This document shows positions 1 to 5,775 of a stretch of DNA of 6,722 nt, one piece after another (positions within the stretch are counted from its first letter, which is position 1; each line of letters opens with the position of its first letter). Made by a program: the position numbers and the translations under genes. The stretch covers positions 1 to 6,722 of the forward strand of contig JASHSN010000423.1 of NCBI GenBank assembly GCA_030038695.1, given 5' to 3'. The DNA is from Nitrososphaeraceae archaeon. Lineage in GTDB: Archaea > Thermoproteota > Nitrososphaeria > Nitrososphaerales > Nitrososphaeraceae. The notes below the pieces were generated by a model, which was given only the letters and a program-made list of their open reading frames with translations, did no database searches and was not told the DNA's origin.

Positions 1-873
1 ACCAAAATTAGAATTATATACTGTTGGATCCATTGTACCTTCGCGTATACTTCCTTCACCTAATGAATATATTGTATCGACTCTTGCGCCGTTTTCCTCG
101 CCTTGAAATCCAAATCTTTGAGTCTCAACTAATGACGCAGTAGGGTCAAAAAGTACATACCATCTATCCATTGACTCAGCGAGTTTGCTATAATCGATAA
201 CTGGCATTTGTAATAACAGAATTGTTTGCTGTGTAGCTCCTGCCTTCTTCAACGTATCCATAAAGCCAGGCATTGCCGCGTCAAGGACTCCAGACATATA
301 GTTTATTTCAATATTCTTTGAAGTCCCGGAGTTGTTATCGATATACGATAGGTTGATAGGCTGGTCAATCGTAAAAGCTCTCCAGTTGAAATCAACAAAT
401 TTATGATTTGTCTCCTGATTGTTTGAAAGCATATATCCTTGCAAACCTAAAGTAAGCATAGTTCTCTGCGCTACTATGGATTCAGTATCAGAATAATGCT
501 TTATATCTGCAATGAACTTTAGGCTGACTGTTGTTGCTTGTACATTACTATGAGCATTTGTCAAGGCCTGATTTATTCCGTCAAGGAAGGACTGCATAGC
601 TGCAGCGTTCTGTCTGTTTTGTTCCGTAGGTGATGAGGCCGCTGTTATTGTTATTCTAGCTGGACTATTTTGCAAAAGGGTTGCAATCTGACTTTTTTGT
701 GGATAATCTATCAAAACAGTGTGGATTTCCTCATAAGTAGCATTAGTAACGTCTTGATTTGGATTTAGTACTGCGGTCAAAGTTACAGCTGCAGCCAATT
801 GAGGAATACACAAGCACGATGAAACGATCACTGAGAATGATAAAATTAATATAATAGAAACACTCTGATACAT
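1..873 (-). CDS. Exported protein of unknown function, C-terminus beyond window
   Basis: An open frame of 291 codons runs from ATG at 873 to the left edge without a stop. The first 30 or so residues form a signal peptide: MYQSV, then a hydrophobic stretch (IILILSFSVIVSS) and a small-residue region ending PQLAAA, so the mature protein is probably outside the membrane. The mature part is rich in Gln, Asn, Thr and Ala, has almost no Cys, and includes VTNATYEEIHTVLIDY (residues about 42-57) and a later FGFQGEENGARVDTIYS segment (about 258-274). I recognise no catalytic motif and no family. The start is supported by a TATA box at 905-912, about 35 bases upstream, which predicts a leader of only some 10 bases. 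Two palindromic operators sit directly upstream of that TATA box, so the gene is probably regulated. Coding character is strong; function is unknown. Confidence 0.8.
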   Translation of the reverse strand, partial: MYQSVSIILILSFSVIVSSCLCIPQLAAAVTLTAVLNPNQDVTNATYEEIHTVLIDYPQKSQIATLLQNSPARITITAASSPTEQNRQNAAAMQSFLDGINQALTNAHSNVQATTVSLKFIADIKHYSDTESIVAQRTMLTLGLQGYMLSNNQETNHKFVDFNWRAFTIDQPINLSYIDNNSGTSKNIEINYMSGVLDAAMPGFMDTLKKAGATQQTILLLQMPVIDYSKLAESMDRWYVLFDPTASLVETQRFGFQGEENGARVDTIYSLGEGSIREGTMDPTVYNSNFG

Positions 874-904
874 CTATTTCTATCTTTTTCTCATACTTAC
901 TCCG

Positions 905-943
905 TTATATATGTAACGTTCGTTACTATGTAATCATTGTTAC
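905..943 (-). promoter_or_regulatory. Promoter with two tandem GTAAC/GTTAC operators for the exported-protein gene
   Basis: On the minus strand a TATA box (ATATATAA, 905-912) lies about 25 bases ahead of the predicted transcription start and just before the ATG at 873. Directly upstream are two inverted repeats with 5-base arms and a 4-base spacer: GTAACGTTCGTTAC (913-926) and GTAATCATTGTTAC (930-943), 17 bases apart. The same palindrome recurs at 4594-4607 and 6261-6274, also touching a TATA box. A dimeric regulator (TetR/MarR/Lrp-like) is an inference. At this position it could repress by blocking TFB/TBP or activate from upstream. Confidence 0.65.
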
Positions 944-1022
944 AATAATAAAAACGCATAATACCCGTAATAATCTATCTATGCAACCAATATCATGTTA
1001 GGTACTATAAACGTAGTACATC

Positions 1023-1151
1023 TTATCGCATTACCAAAAGGGCGAGATTCAGTGCGCGTATTATAGAATAAGTGCAAAACCTAAGAGGATCTAAAACCAG
1101 ATAATAAACACCAGTCCAGGCAGCACAGTACTCAAAGGGACCTTTTCTCAT
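1023..1151 (-). CDS. Possible 42-residue hydrophobic small protein
   Basis: ATG at 1151 opens a 42-codon frame ending in TAA. The product starts MRKGPFEYCAAW and contains YYLVLDPLRF and IIRALNLALLVMR, with aromatic and leucine-rich stretches that could enter a membrane. An AT-rich TATA-like element (about 1178-1188) lies at a suitable distance upstream of a leaderless start. I recognise no family, and the frame is short enough to occur by chance. Confidence 0.25.
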   Translation of the reverse strand: MRKGPFEYCAAWTGVYYLVLDPLRFCTYSIIRALNLALLVMR

Positions 1152-1258
1152 GTCGTAATATTACATATCTAAACGTTAAATTTAATAAATATCTTGTGAA
1201 CAGTAATACAGATGGTTCTTGCTAGTAAAAAACGGCTACTGTTAATTATACACAGGAT

Positions 1259-1614
1259 ATGGAACATCACCTGATAGTAAGAATAAACGGGACCCTGCCA
1301 GATCTTTCGATGATGGGCAATGAAGAGTTGGAAAGAGCTGCAGAAGTAAAGAAAATTTTGAGGAACACATTCGCGGGCTTCATTTAACATTATAAAGCCT
1401 AATGAAACTTTTCAAATTGGCCCTTTTTCAGTAACACTGTACACACGTCTTAGCATCCCACGGGGAGAACTCACCGCCTGGTTCTGTTATTTATGTTGTT
1501 ATAACTGAAGACAAGAAGATCATATTTGCGTGGGATTTTCTAGACTCTCACCTTGCAGTTAGTGGAGATAGTGGAAGGTTTAAGATAACGGTTGCAAAAG
1601 AAGGTATGATCTAG
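1259..1614 (+). pseudogene. Remnant of a metallo-beta-lactamase-fold hydrolase gene
   Basis: Protein-like sequence continues through three reading frames. Frame one (ATG 1259 to TAA 1387) gives MEHHLIVRINGTLPDL and then a charged helix (GNEELERAAEVKKILRN). Frame two (about 1377-1460) gives NIIKPNETFQIGPFSVTLY. Frame three (about 1460-1614) gives SHGENSPPGSVIYVV, KKIIFAWDFL and then DSHLAVSGDSGRFKITVA before TAG. The HGENSPPGS...IIFAWDF pattern resembles the later metal-site part of the metallo-beta-lactamase fold (H..G...GS, then a strand ending in Asp). The N-terminal HxHxDH region is missing. The jump from WDFL to DSHL looks like an internal deletion, and the TAG after GMI may replace a Trp codon. 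Two frameshifts, a deletion and a nonsense codon make it non-functional. Family assignment is by recognition only. Confidence 0.5.
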
Positions 1615-1632
1615 GCTGCTAGAGGTTCCTAA

Positions 1633-1908
1633 ATATTCCGATGATGAAAACGTGCCTATTGGAATCAGTTTTCTGTAAGCCGGGATCTATACTGACTTGT
1701 AGTCACGCTCATATCTATAAGCATAGTCCAGTTCTTTTCCTGAATGGATCAAATGATAATGCTAAGCCGGGTACGTAATGAACAATAACGATTACTACTA
1801 TACATGATTTTGTTAGATAGCATAAACCTGCTAATTTATCTTCTCGGTACCGTACTTTTGACAACTACGTTTTTTGTTAGTTCCTTGACTGCGTTATGAC
1901 TATGATAC
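1633..1908. other. Non-coding gap between the hydrolase remnant and the enolase 3' end
   Basis: I see no convincing gene here. A 45-codon plus-strand frame (1641-1778, starting MMKTCLLE) exists but has no promoter or family resemblance. No clear terminator for the converging genes is visible apart from a run of six T at about 1870-1875 on the plus strand. Confidence 0.4.
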
Positions 1909-3243
1909 CTACTTCAGAAAGCCGTTAGATTTAAAAACCAGCTTAGGCAGTGATAATTCATATTTCGACTCTTCTATTTGCATGATTCTATTGTATTTGG
2001 CTGCACGCTCACCACGGGCAGGAGCACCCGACTTGATCCCGTCACTTCCAATACCGACTGCGAAATCAGCTAACCAGTCATCGGTCGTCTCACCTGACCT
2101 ATGACTAGCCACGATTGTCCAAGATTTAGAAGAAGCGGTTCTGCTGGCCTCTAGGGCTCTTGTGAGAGAGCCAACTTGGTTTACCTTGATTATGACGGAA
2201 TTTGCCGCTCCTAATTTTATACCTTCATCTATTCTAGCACTATGTGATACAAAAATATCATCACCTACTATACATGTTTTACCTGCCAATTTTGACGTTA
2301 TTTGTACAAATGAATTAGGATCATCTTCTCTAAATGGGTCTTCTATTATTTTAATTGGGTAGAGCTCGCATAGAAAGCGATAATAATCTAACAGCTCGCC
2401 TGTATCGAGGGACTTTCCATCTATATGATAATGTTCTGTATCATGATTCCAGAAATTACTTGCAGCACAATCGATTCCAAATACAACGTCGCTTCCTAAG
2501 CTGTATCCATGTTTTTCAACCGCATCAGAAATGTAGGAAAGCACAGCTTCCGTAGACTTGATTGGTGCAGGCGCAAAACCACCTTCATCACCTACATTTA
2601 CTGCTGTTTTTCCAATTCTGTTTGATAATATAATTTTAAGCTCATGATATATTTCAGAACCCATCCTGACAGCTTCACTAAAGTTTCTTGCTCCAACAGG
2701 GGCTATCATAAATTCTTGTAAGGCCAGCTCGCTTCCTGCATGCTTTCCCCCATTTACGATATTCATTAGTGGAACCGGAGTAGTCATTACATTTTTTGGG
2801 CTTTCAGTACAATTAAAAAGCTCAGAAATGTGTTCGTATAACTGGATTCCTCTTATCTTGGCAGCAGCTTTGGCACATGCCATAGATACAGCGGTTGTTG
2901 CATTTGCACCAAGTATCCCCATGTTCTCAGTACCGTCAGCTTCGGACACGAGTCCATCAAGTTCCTGTTGATTGTCACAACTTCTTCCAACAATAATTGA
3001 GGCTATCTTTTCATTAACATTAGTAACAGCCCGTAATACCCCTCTACCTAAGAATCTGCTCATGTCATTAGTATCTCTAAGCTCTATAGCTTCATGCTTA
3101 CCAGTCGATGCTCCTGATGGTGTAGATGCTGTTGCCTTAATTCCTGAATTTGTGCAAACTTCTGCTTCAACAGTTGGAGTTCCACGGGAATCAAGTATCT
3201 CCCTGGCCCTTACCGATTTGATTACACATCCATCTATTGACAT
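1909..3243 (-). CDS. eno: Enolase (phosphopyruvate hydratase)
   Basis: The product interconverts 2-phosphoglycerate and phosphoenolpyruvate in cytosolic glycolysis/gluconeogenesis, normally as an Mg-dependent dimer or octamer. From ATG 3243 it has 444 residues, a little above the usual 410-435. Visible family features in order: REILDSRGTPTVE near the N-terminus; the mobile loop SGASTGKHEA; GGKHAGSELALQEFM with substrate-binding His and Glu; SEIYHELK; GDEGGFAPAP; the metal ligands in FGIDCAAS, IEDPF and GDDIF; the signature IIKVNQVGSLT with the catalytic Lys; SHRSGETTD; and IKSGAPARGERAAKYN. All key residues appear intact. A GTG at 3261 would add six residues (MDVIGV), but the TATA box at 3279-3286 predicts transcription starting near 3257, which favours the ATG at 3243. 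No operon partner lies next to it. Confidence 0.96.
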   Translation of the reverse strand: MSIDGCVIKSVRAREILDSRGTPTVEAEVCTNSGIKATASTPSGASTGKHEAIELRDTNDMSRFLGRGVLRAVTNVNEKIASIIVGRSCDNQQELDGLVSEADGTENMGILGANATTAVSMACAKAAAKIRGIQLYEHISELFNCTESPKNVMTTPVPLMNIVNGGKHAGSELALQEFMIAPVGARNFSEAVRMGSEIYHELKIILSNRIGKTAVNVGDEGGFAPAPIKSTEAVLSYISDAVEKHGYSLGSDVVFGIDCAASNFWNHDTEHYHIDGKSLDTGELLDYYRFLCELYPIKIIEDPFREDDPNSFVQITSKLAGKTCIVGDDIFVSHSARIDEGIKLGAANSVIIKVNQVGSLTRALEASRTASSKSWTIVASHRSGETTDDWLADFAVGIGSDGIKSGAPARGERAAKYNRIMQIEESKYELSLPKLVFKSNGFLK

Positions 3244-3248
3244 AACAC

Positions 3249-3354
3249 CTATAACATCCACTGTACCCGCTAATCACTGATATAATGGTACTCTACTTTG
3301 ACTATAACATCCACTGTACCCGCTAATCACTGATATAATGGTACTGTACTTTGA
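3249..3354. repeat. 53-base tandem duplication spanning the enolase promoter
   Basis: Copy one is 3249-3301 and copy two 3302-3354. They abut exactly and differ at a single base (C at 3293, G at 3346). Each copy contains the minus-strand TATA box and the GTG candidate start codon region of enolase, and the plus-strand start ATGGTACT. The near identity points to a recent event. Confidence 0.93.
3279..3286 (-). promoter_or_regulatory. TATA box of the enolase promoter (proximal copy)
   Basis: On the minus strand the sequence ATTATATC lies about 25 bases ahead of a predicted start near 3257 and about 40 ahead of the enolase ATG at 3243. An identical box occurs 53 bases further upstream (3332-3339) because the whole region is duplicated, so enolase may have two promoters. 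Confidence 0.45.
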
Positions 3355-3553
3355 GCGGTTGTTAAAAGAGAAGGACACTAGATTTCGATGGGAATACTGT
3401 TCAATTCATACGACCTCAAAAAGGAAAAGACAATATGAGCGTTTTACTGCTCATAGAGACAAAAAACTCAGGAAAAGAGAAAGGTTAGGATTTTTTGGTT
3501 TAATCCCATTTACTCCAAAATGCAACGTCACGTCTACAACTTCACGTATTTAG
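3338..3553 (+). CDS. Possible small basic protein, unknown
   Basis: ATG at 3338, inside the second copy of the tandem duplication, opens 71 codons to TAG. The product is strongly basic (KRKRQYERF, RDKKLRKRERLGFFG) and resembles nothing I recognise. The first copy offers the same start but stops after 13 codons, so the duplication either created this N-terminus or duplicated a real one. A TATA-like CTATAACA at 3302-3309 lies about 30 bases before the ATG. It could be a real divergent gene or chance. Confidence 0.3.
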   Translation: MVLYFERLLKEKDTRFRWEYCSIHTTSKRKRQYERFTAHRDKKLRKRERLGFFGLIPFTPKCNVTSTTSRI

Positions 3554-3651
3554 CTTAGCAGTCAATTCGCAGCAAGGGACAGAGTAGTAGGTTGTAATTT
3601 GCATTTCTATCACTTGATGTTAACAATCTGAACGCAGCTTTCCTCACTTTT

Positions 3652-3725
3652 GAACAGAAAATTATTCAAATTCATTATTATGCGTAAATAACGTTTTCAA
3701 TAATTTGTGAACAGAGAATTATTCA
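3652..3725. repeat. Short imperfect direct repeat, period 57
   Basis: GAACAGAAAATTATTCA (3652-3668) recurs as GAACAGAGAATTATTCA (3709-3725), 16 of 17 bases matching. The region between is AT-rich. It might be a pair of protein-binding sites or a relic of a duplication; nothing further can be said. Confidence 0.5.
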
Positions 3726-3756
3726 CCCATAGAATAGTCACTCCTCATTGAAAGAA

Positions 3757-3920
3757 ATGGAAATACATATAACATTCGTAGTTCCAGCAGAAATGCCAGA
3801 TCTATGTAGTACCCAAAGCGCATGAATCATTACAAAGAGGTCAAGTCTCTTGCTGATAATTTCGCAAACGTATCATTCGTCTGGGATAGGATGTATGTAA
3901 GCGCAACAATAAGTCTATAA
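3757..3920 (+). pseudogene. Two overlapping fragments, probably one frame-broken gene
   Basis: ATG 3757 gives a 22-residue frame (MEIHITFVVPAEMPDL...) ending in TGA at 3823-3825. A second frame with ATG at 3822-3824, overlapping the stop as ATGA, gives 32 residues including VKSLADNFANVSFVWDRMY and ends in TAA at 3918-3920. Both pieces read like ordinary protein, so one frameshifted short gene is a simple explanation; two translationally coupled tiny ORFs is the alternative. The 3' end overlaps the last bases of the convergent CsoR-like gene. The family is not recognised. Confidence 0.35.
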
Positions 3921-4364
3921 GATATGCGAAATACTTTTCTTGAGTTCTGTCGCTGCATTATTTTTTGATCTACCAATGCTAGCTGCTTTAATGTAATGTT
4001 CAACTAGATCGTGAACCATTACCTCTACTACCCCATCCAATGCAGCCTGAACAGCAGAAATCTGTTGTATTATGTCAGATATATCTTCAGCTATCATTTT
4101 CCGAATAGACTTGACATGACCCTCGACCCTGGCTAATCTAATCTCTGCGTCGTGTTCTTTATGAAGAATCGTAGGTCTTGCATTTTTTAATACGACGCGT
4201 GATAATTTGTCTGACAACCTAATCTTTAGTTTCAATGTGTATTCGATAGCCAACTTAATAAGGATATGCCATAAATAATAAAAGCAAGATTCAAATAGTT
4301 GTAGTCTGAGCCTCAATCCTCTACCAGAGGACGTGGACTTGAATGCTACTGCTAAAATCAACAA
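3915..4364 (-). CDS. CsoR/RcnR/FrmR-family (DUF156) transcriptional regulator
   Basis: The C-terminal half is the all-helical CsoR/FrmR fold: EIRLARVEGHVKSIRKMIAE at about residues 74-93, IIQQISAVQAALDGVVEVM at about 98-116, HDLVEHYIKAA, and a tail like that of FrmR proteins. Family members are DNA-bound oligomers released by Cu, Ni/Co or formaldehyde. Here the three usual sensor ligands (Cys in helix 1-2, His and Cys in the H-x3-C pair) align with Ile, Leu and Tyr, so metal or aldehyde sensing by the standard site looks lost. Family proteins are about 90 residues; the 149-residue frame from ATG 4364 has about 70 extra N-terminal residues (hydrophobic then basic). These may be untranslated, with a TTG start near 4217 possible, or an unusual extension. 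The stop overlaps the tail of the convergent fragments at 3757-3920. Family confidence is good; start and function are uncertain. Confidence 0.75.
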   Translation of the reverse strand: MLILAVAFKSTSSGRGLRLRLQLFESCFYYLWHILIKLAIEYTLKLKIRLSDKLSRVVLKNARPTILHKEHDAEIRLARVEGHVKSIRKMIAEDISDIIQQISAVQAALDGVVEVMVHDLVEHYIKAASIGRSKNNAATELKKSISHIL

Positions 4365-4545
4365 GTGTAAAACCGCCTTTCAGTATCCAGAGTCCAAGTA
4401 AACTAGTCGTCCTAACGAAGCACAATAGTCCGAGTTCTAATAGACGAATATTTCTAACAACAGTAAAACCATTATTCAATTCGGTGATTTTCGACGGTTC
4501 GACGCGAGATAAGAGTTGGAACAGCAGATATTCATGAATAATAGT
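4321..4545 (-). other. Open frame of unclear status upstream of the CsoR-like gene
   Basis: A stop-free minus-strand frame of 74 codons with no ATG reads in a protein-like way: HEYLLFQLLSRVEPSKITE, then hydrophobic LLELGLLCFVRTTSLLGLWI and GGFTLVDFSSS, ending in TAG. It overlaps the 5' end of the CsoR-like frame by about 44 bases in another frame, so it could be a fragment of a membrane protein or the frameshifted start of the same transcript. The minus-strand operator/TATA pair at 4585-4607 lies just upstream. No family recognised. Confidence 0.2.
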
Positions 4546-4851
4546 TTAATAAGAATTGTTGTAAACTACATATCAATAATAAGCTTTATAAATGTAACTG
4601 TTGTTACAGCTTTAGTATGCGGTCCTCTAGGGGATTACGATGGGGTGTTTAGTGTGAGCATCAATTTGCCACCAGGCGTTTTAAGGAACGAAAGAATAAT
4701 AGTAGAAGAAGGACTAGACGTGGTCAAGGAAATAGAATCTGGTCGCTTAGCTGAGGATATTCGAGAAATGAATTGTGATTATGCCACTTTGTGTGCTAAA
4801 TGTTGGGTCGATATAAGGAAAAGCTCGACAATATTGAATAATGTATTCTAG
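4516..4851 (+). CDS. Unknown protein with a C-x5-C-x2-C motif; start uncertain, possibly truncated
   Basis: The frame opens at TTG 4516 (another candidate is ATG 4534) and runs to TAG 4849-4851, up to 111 residues. Residues 11-34 are hydrophobic, but they are encoded by AT-rich DNA that holds a TATA box and an operator, so they are probably promoter rather than protein; a GTG at 4645 is a plausible later start. The rest reads as real protein: LPPGVLRNERIIVEE, a charged helix VVKEIESGRLAEDIREM, then NCDYATLCAKCWVDIRK with Cys at 87, 93 and 96, which could bind a metal. The last codons lie in a tandem duplication; in another frame copy one ends KEKLDNIE and stop, hinting that the original C-terminus was lost by a frameshift near 4815. 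The family is not recognised. Confidence 0.45.
   Translation: MEQQIFMNNSLIRIVVNYISIISFINVTVVTALVCGPLGDYDGVFSVSINLPPGVLRNERIIVEEGLDVVKEIESGRLAEDIREMNCDYATLCAKCWVDIRKSSTILNNVF
4585..4607. promoter_or_regulatory. Palindromic TATA box abutting a GTAAC/GTTAC operator
   Basis: TTTATAAA (4585-4592) is followed one base later by the inverted repeat GTAACTGTTGTTAC (4594-4607). Read on the minus strand, the order operator then TATA matches the sites at 905-943 and 6261-6283, which would direct transcription toward the CsoR-like gene. Because the TATA sequence is itself palindromic it could also serve the plus strand, toward the ORF ending at 4851, with the operator at the start region. The site lies inside the longest version of that ORF. 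Confidence 0.55.
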
Positions 4852-4903
4852 GCATCATACAATGGTCGATATAAGGAAAAGCTCGATATATGCATCATAC
4901 AAT
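4806..4903. repeat. Tandem duplication with an 18-base length difference
   Basis: Copy one (4806-4863, 58 bases) and copy two (4864-4903, 40 bases) abut exactly. They share a 23-base head (4806-4828 and 4864-4886) and a 12-base tail GCATCATACAAT. The middle is 23 bases in copy one and 5 in copy two. The 58-base period shifts the reading frame by one between copies, and copy one supplies the TAG that ends the upstream ORF. Confidence 0.9.
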
Positions 4904-5103
4904 CACACAAGGATAACGAGAAGTTGTACATTTCACCTCCATAAAATAATCCATCCAGATACTATATGGTTGAATCATAGTACTATGTATGACGATACTC
5001 GCTTAAGCAAAGCTTCTGTATATGTTGGAGTCAAAAGGATATCGACAAGACTTGCCAGATTATCGATACCATTATAAAAAGAACAGGCATATCAACACAA
5101 TAA
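4904..5103 (+). other. Frame-broken, protein-like sequence ahead of the ChrB-like gene
   Basis: No continuous gene is present, but short stretches read as protein in different frames: HKIIHPDTIW and RLSKASVYVGVKR (a helix-turn-helix-like look) in one frame, and KDIDKTCQIIDTIIKRTG ending in TAA at 5101-5103 in another. The last stop lies two bases before the proposed GTG of the ChrB-like gene. It may be the decayed end of a gene that preceded it. Low confidence. Confidence 0.25.
5072..5081 (+). promoter_or_regulatory. Probable TATA box of the ChrB-like gene
   Basis: TTATAAAAAG lies about 30 bases before a GTG at 5106, the usual archaeal spacing for a start of transcription at or just before the codon. 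This supports a leaderless start at 5106 rather than the ATG at 5022. Confidence 0.4.
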
Positions 5104-5105
5104 CT

Positions 5106-5684
5106 GTGACTATCAAAAAACTCGCATCCTGGTTGGTTGTATTGTATGATGTATCCGCAGAACCTTCTAAATTCAAAGTGCGACTATGGAGGGATTTTAA
5201 GCGCATGGGAGCACTCTACCCGCAAATGTCTATCTGTGTTATACCAGACAACAAAGAGAACAGGAAAAATTTAGAGAGAATAGAAAACATGATAATGAAG
5301 GATGGCAGACTTACGAAGATTCATGGGAGAGCAATTACTGAAAATGATCAAAACCGTATTTTACATATATTTAGAGACGAACGTAACAGACAATATGATG
5401 AAATCCTTGAGGAATGCCACGAATATATAGACGAAATCAATCTCAATATCAAGAACAAAAAAACGATACAAGAGGAAGTGGAGGAGATGGAAGAGGCTTT
5501 GGATGGTTTAAAGAGATGGTTTGCCAGAATCAAATCAATAGATTGGGTCGCAAGGCCTGCTAATGCAATCAGGGTTGAAAAATCACTTTGGGAATGTCAA
5601 GATTTGCTGCACAAGTTCACTGAGCTTTCTCATCCAAAAAAAAGCAATCGTACACACTCAATATCTGATTCACTTAGAAGCTAG
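5106..5684 (+). CDS. ChrB N-terminal-domain protein (chromate-resistance regulator-like)
   Basis: The N-terminal part has the ChrB_N pattern: WLVVLYDVSAEPSKFKVRLW, then RDFKRMGALYPQMSICVIPD, close to the WLLLIY..P..PS..RV.VWR.LK.LGA.YLQ..V.VLP consensus of proteobacterial ChrB. ChrB is a chromate-sensing regulator of the ChrA efflux pump. The usual ChrB C-terminal domain is missing; instead there is a charged helical region, probably coiled coil (EECHEYIDEINLNIKNKK, EEVEEMEEALDGLKRW), and a tail with EKSLWECQDLLHKF. The protein is 192 residues from GTG 5106, chosen because a TATA box lies 30 bases upstream and homology begins at the Trp nine residues in. An ATG at 5022 would add 28 unconvincing residues. 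No chrA is visible in the window, so chromate as substrate is unproven. Confidence 0.8.
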   Translation: MTIKKLASWLVVLYDVSAEPSKFKVRLWRDFKRMGALYPQMSICVIPDNKENRKNLERIENMIMKDGRLTKIHGRAITENDQNRILHIFRDERNRQYDEILEECHEYIDEINLNIKNKKTIQEEVEEMEEALDGLKRWFARIKSIDWVARPANAIRVEKSLWECQDLLHKFTELSHPKKSNRTHSISDSLRS

Positions 5685-5692
5685 ACACGTTG

Positions 5693-5721
5693 GTGATTTG
5701 GTACCTTCTAATATAAATCAC
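5693..5721 (+). terminator. Possible hairpin after the ChrB-like gene
   Basis: GTGATTT (5693-5699) pairs with AAATCAC (5715-5721) across a 15-base loop, starting 9 bases after the stop codon. It overlaps the perfect palindrome TCACTAGTGA (5718-5727). There is no strong T-run, so it could be a weak terminator, an RNA-stability element or chance. Confidence 0.25.
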
Positions 5722-5775
5722 TAGTGACTAAATTTCATCCAGCAGATTATAGAAATTTAAAACCTATGGAAAAGC

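Noticed and set aside
1151..1170. GTAATATTAC near 1154-1163 as a fifth operator
   Set aside because: It has no 4-base spacer between the arms, so it does not fit the GTAAYNNTNGTTAC pattern.
1169..1390. 73-codon minus-strand frame
   Set aside because: It lies antisense to the metallo-beta-lactamase-like remnant, whose plus-strand reading is much more protein-like.
2162..3280. Plus-strand frames of 66 to 102 codons (2162-2362, 2355-2555, 2972-3280)
   Set aside because: They are antisense shadows of the intact enolase gene.
4343..4537. Plus-strand 64-codon frame
   Set aside because: It is Ser/Pro/Lys-rich with no promoter or homology feel, and lies opposite the minus-strand frame at 4321-4545.
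4841..5077. 78-codon plus-strand frame starting MYSRHH
   Set aside because: It starts inside the tandem duplication and reads a mixture of repeat and frame-broken sequence; only RLSKASVYVGVKR looks protein-like, and it is noted under the decayed region.
5348..5533. Minus-strand 61-codon frame
   Set aside because: It is antisense to the helical region of the ChrB-like gene; its Ser/Ile richness is the mirror of Glu/Asn codons.
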